Below the pieces are notes generated by a model that was not told the DNA's origin, did not search any database, and saw only the letters and a program-made list of their open reading frames with translations. The position numbers were made by a program, and so were the translations under genes. 6,574 nt of DNA. It comes from an uncultured Eubacteriales bacterium (lineage in GTDB: Bacteria; Bacillota; Clostridia; Oscillospirales; Oscillospiraceae). Location of the stretch: the NCBI GenBank assembly GCA_900552725.1, contig USAT01000102.1, positions 1 through 6,574 on the forward strand, read 5' to 3'. Below are positions 5,186-6,574 of this stretch, one piece after another. Numbering within the stretch: position 1 is the first letter of the stretch; every line of letters begins with the position of its first letter.

Positions 5186-5275
5186 AATCTGCGTCAGTAC
5201 CTTCTGGTTGATGTAATGGGACGAACAGGCATTTTTGCCGCCCGATGCGTAGCGGTTGCAGACATCTGTATGCCC
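5186..5275 (-). pseudogene. Remnant of a large serine recombinase zinc-ribbon domain
   Basis: The translated stretch GHTDVCNRYASGGKNACSSH, continuing YINQKVLTQI, resembles the second half of the recombinase zinc beta-ribbon of large serine recombinases, where a YxCxxY...GxxxCxxHxI pattern is followed by a helix. The two cysteines and the histidine in C-x10-C-x2-H order are preserved. No catalytic N-terminal domain, no first cysteine pair and no coiled-coil tail are nearby, so only about 30 residues remain. Its presence beside an integrase suggests overlapping mobile-element insertions or a rearrangement breakpoint. The identification is by motif memory only. Confidence 0.5.
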
Positions 5276-6294
5276 TGCTGCAGTCAAATCCGCTGCCGCG
5301 AGAGAAGTGGTCTGAAGACCCCGACGAGTTCGATTCCCTCATGAAAGAATACGCGGACATGGATGATAGTACACCGACATATCGCTACTGCTTTGTACGG
5401 GTGGACAATGGCTGCCGCTATGCCTATCTGACCGCTGGCCTCCCGGTGAAGAAGGGCGACCATGTGCGTGTGCCTTACGGCAAAAAGGACGAGCTGAAAG
5501 AGGGAATTGTTCATTCCGTGGGTGACTATACCCGTGACACTGCCCCATGGCCGCCGGAGAAAACCAAGCGCGTGCTGGAGATACTCCCTAAGCTGCAAGA
5601 GTCCGTGAAAAAAGAACCCGCCGTGCCAAAGCCGCAGCAGGAACACACAAAACCGGAGGAACCAGCACAGTCTGCCGCACCTGCACCAGCGGGAGCAGCG
5701 CAGGATACAGCAAAGCCGACCCGAAAATATGGCAGAATCGCAATCGTTGTAATTTGCTTGGTGCTAATAGGCTGGTTGGTTTTCCTTGCCGTACAGGACA
5801 TCCCAAAAGCACAGCCTGCCGCAGTGGCTCCCGCCGCCTCCGGAACTGCCAGCCCACCCGCAGCGACCACTCCGATTGCCAGCTACGCTCAATATAGCGG
5901 CAAACTTCCGGTGGAGGGTATGCCTATGAAGGCGTTGTCCTATACTTCGCTGGGTGCGCCTGACAAAGAGCTGAAGTGCAAGAACTTTGACAAGCTGGAG
6001 CTGAACCGCAAGTACATCAACGTCTACTGGTACGATGACTCCGGCGAGATGATTGCCGCCGGTATGTGCGCCCAGTGGAAGGGCGACAGCGAGTTCATGC
6101 TGAAATCCTTCTCGCAATACTATCCTACGCAGCCCTATGAGGGGCAGACCTTCCATTCGGGCAATGCCACCGACACCGGCCCCGGCAGCGGTCACAGTCT
6201 CCGCGAGGACTATGGTGATCCGGAAGATCTCTACGAGGACGGCGACTACGATAACCTCGATGAAGCCTGGGACGAGTGGGAAGAAGGGTGGTAA
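5245..6294 (+). CDS. Single-pass membrane protein with an N-terminal PriA-like domain and an acidic tail, N-terminus uncertain
   Basis: The frame encodes up to 349 residues. Residues about 46-113 (YRYCFVRVDNG...VKKGDHVRVPYGKK...KEGIVHSV) resemble the small beta-barrel found at the start of PriA helicases, whose hallmark is G-x-x-V-x-V-P-(F/Y)-G. A proline, alanine and glutamine-rich linker (124-160) follows, then a basic patch TRKYGR and one transmembrane helix at 165-183 (IAIVVICLVLIGWLVFLAV), a second Pro/Ala linker (185-218), a globular region around 222-305 and a strongly acidic end (DPEDLYEDGDYDNLDEAWDE). The topology is probably N-terminus inside. The start is unsure: ATG 5245 lies in sequence antisense to the recombinase remnant, and neither it nor ATG 5341 has a ribosome binding site. 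KWSEDPDEFDSLMKEYAD still reads like real protein, so the natural gene probably began earlier and was cut at about 5280-5290. The function is unknown; it may be mobile-element cargo. Confidence 0.7.
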   Translation: MRSGCRHLYALLQSNPLPREKWSEDPDEFDSLMKEYADMDDSTPTYRYCFVRVDNGCRYAYLTAGLPVKKGDHVRVPYGKKDELKEGIVHSVGDYTRDTAPWPPEKTKRVLEILPKLQESVKKEPAVPKPQQEHTKPEEPAQSAAPAPAGAAQDTAKPTRKYGRIAIVVICLVLIGWLVFLAVQDIPKAQPAAVAPAASGTASPPAATTPIASYAQYSGKLPVEGMPMKALSYTSLGAPDKELKCKNFDKLELNRKYINVYWYDDSGEMIAAGMCAQWKGDSEFMLKSFSQYYPTQPYEGQTFHSGNATDTGPGSGHSLREDYGDPEDLYEDGDYDNLDEAWDEWEEGW

Positions 6295-6302
6295 AACGAA
6301 AG

Positions 6303-6336
6303 AAAGCTTCCGCAGGAATTTCCTGCGGAAGCTTTT
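6303..6336. terminator. Strong bidirectional hairpin terminator
   Basis: AAAGCTTCCGCAGGA (6303-6317) pairs perfectly with TCCTGCGGAAGCTTT (6321-6335) around a 3-nt loop ATT, giving a 15-bp stem. It lies 9 nt after the stop of the plus-strand membrane protein gene and about 50 nt after the stop of the minus-strand integrase. On the plus strand it ends in TTTT; on the minus strand it is followed by the longer T-rich run CTTTCTTTCGTTTT. It can therefore terminate both convergent genes, more convincingly for the integrase. Confidence 0.85.
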
Positions 6337-6353
6337 CGCATCAGCCACCCTTG

Positions 6354-6384
6354 GGCCACAATGTGTACCTATGAGATTGTGGCC
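6354..6384. repeat. 9-bp inverted repeat at the integrase stop codon
   Basis: GGCCACAAT (6354-6362) and ATTGTGGCC (6376-6384) form a perfect inverted repeat with a 13-nt spacer, and the right arm touches the integrase stop codon TAG. The arms have no following T-run, and the main terminator is already nearby, so this is not obviously a terminator. A recombinase binding or attachment site is one possibility, but there is no direct evidence for it in the window. Confidence 0.4.
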
Positions 6385-6574
6385 TACTCCGCCTTCTTTT
6401 TATCGTTTGTATCGTCGATTTTTCCTTTCATCTTCACATGTGACAAGGGATTTGCCTTTGCAGCCACACGCAGAGATTCATTGTCGATATGGGTATAGAT
6501 CTCGGTGGTGTTCAGGTGTTCGTGGCCCAGGACCTCCTGCACCGCCTTCACGTCCACGCCGTTTTGCAGCATCA
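6384..6574 (-). CDS. Tyrosine recombinase/integrase, C-terminal end (cut by the window edge)
   Basis: The last 62 or so residues of a tyrosine site-specific recombinase are present; the 5' part lies beyond the window. The sequence VDVKAVQEVLGHEHLNTTEIYTHID holds the end of the catalytic domain: the LGH histidine of the C-terminal active-site box and, nine residues on, the nucleophilic tyrosine in IYTH, with the typical LGHxxxxTTxxYTH spacing. A charged tail (KMKGKIDDTNDKKKAE) ends at TAG 6384-6386. Such enzymes cut and join attachment sites to integrate or excise phages and conjugative elements. It converges on the membrane protein gene across a shared terminator. The family assignment is firm; XerC/XerD-like versus element integrase cannot be settled from this end alone, although the tail and the recombinase debris next door favour a mobile element. 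Confidence 0.9.
   Translation of the reverse strand, partial: MLQNGVDVKAVQEVLGHEHLNTTEIYTHIDNESLRVAAKANPLSHVKMKGKIDDTNDKKKAE

Noticed and set aside
5764..6348. Minus-strand open frame of 194 codons opposite the membrane protein gene
   Set aside because: It mirrors the GC-rich plus-strand frame, which has linker, transmembrane and acidic-tail structure; the antisense product shows no recognisable domain.
1..6574. CRISPR array, tRNA or rRNA genes
   Set aside because: No regularly spaced repeats with spacers, no cloverleaf-like segment with CCA context, and no rRNA-like stretch were seen on either strand.

Overview
The window looks like an accessory stretch from a spore-forming Clostridia genome, plausibly Oscillospiraceae-like. 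The reasons are an almost textbook Spo0A DNA-binding domain (Spo0A is confined to endospore-forming Bacillota and their relatives), GGAGG-type ribosome binding sites, a consensus sigma-A promoter, GC-rich codon usage in most genes, and recombinase sequence near the right end. The genus is inference.

From right to left, nearly everything up to about 5.3 kb is read on the minus strand. At the right edge is the C-terminus of a tyrosine recombinase/integrase (6384-6574), separated by a strong hairpin terminator from a plus-strand gene for a single-pass membrane protein (5245-6294). That gene seems to have lost its natural N-terminus at a junction with a remnant of a large serine recombinase (about 5186-5275, minus). 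Next is a compact minus-strand cluster: GNAT acetyltransferase (4624-5040), a second GNAT with a one-base frameshift (4121-4602), a cysteine-rich DUF3795-type protein (3739-4098) and a small protein-kinase-like protein (3237-3746). The last two overlap by 8 nt.

A perfect TTGACA-17-TATAAT promoter begins inside the stop codon of the kinase gene. It drives a leader of about 170 nt that contains an intrinsic-terminator-like hairpin and a 17-codon upstream ORF. The stop of that ORF overlaps the start of a CatA-like acetyltransferase (2413-3036) as ATGA. The same strand continues into an OmpR-family response regulator (1707-2375), an ABC ATPase (1023-1625) and a permease (from 1030). This resembles a two-component-regulated ABC export locus of the bacitracin type, but no histidine kinase is present.

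The striking aspect is rearrangement. The ABC ATPase has lost its signature motif, Walker B and H-loop by an in-frame internal deletion. The permease is truncated and fused in frame to the C-terminal part of Spo0A. The recombinase remnant and the membrane protein are also joined abruptly. Either this is a genuinely deletion-prone mobile region, or an assembly that stitched fragments together. Read-level validation of the junctions decides which. The best candidates for new biology, if the sequence is real, are the membrane-anchored Spo0A effector fusion and the leader that may control the CatA-like gene.
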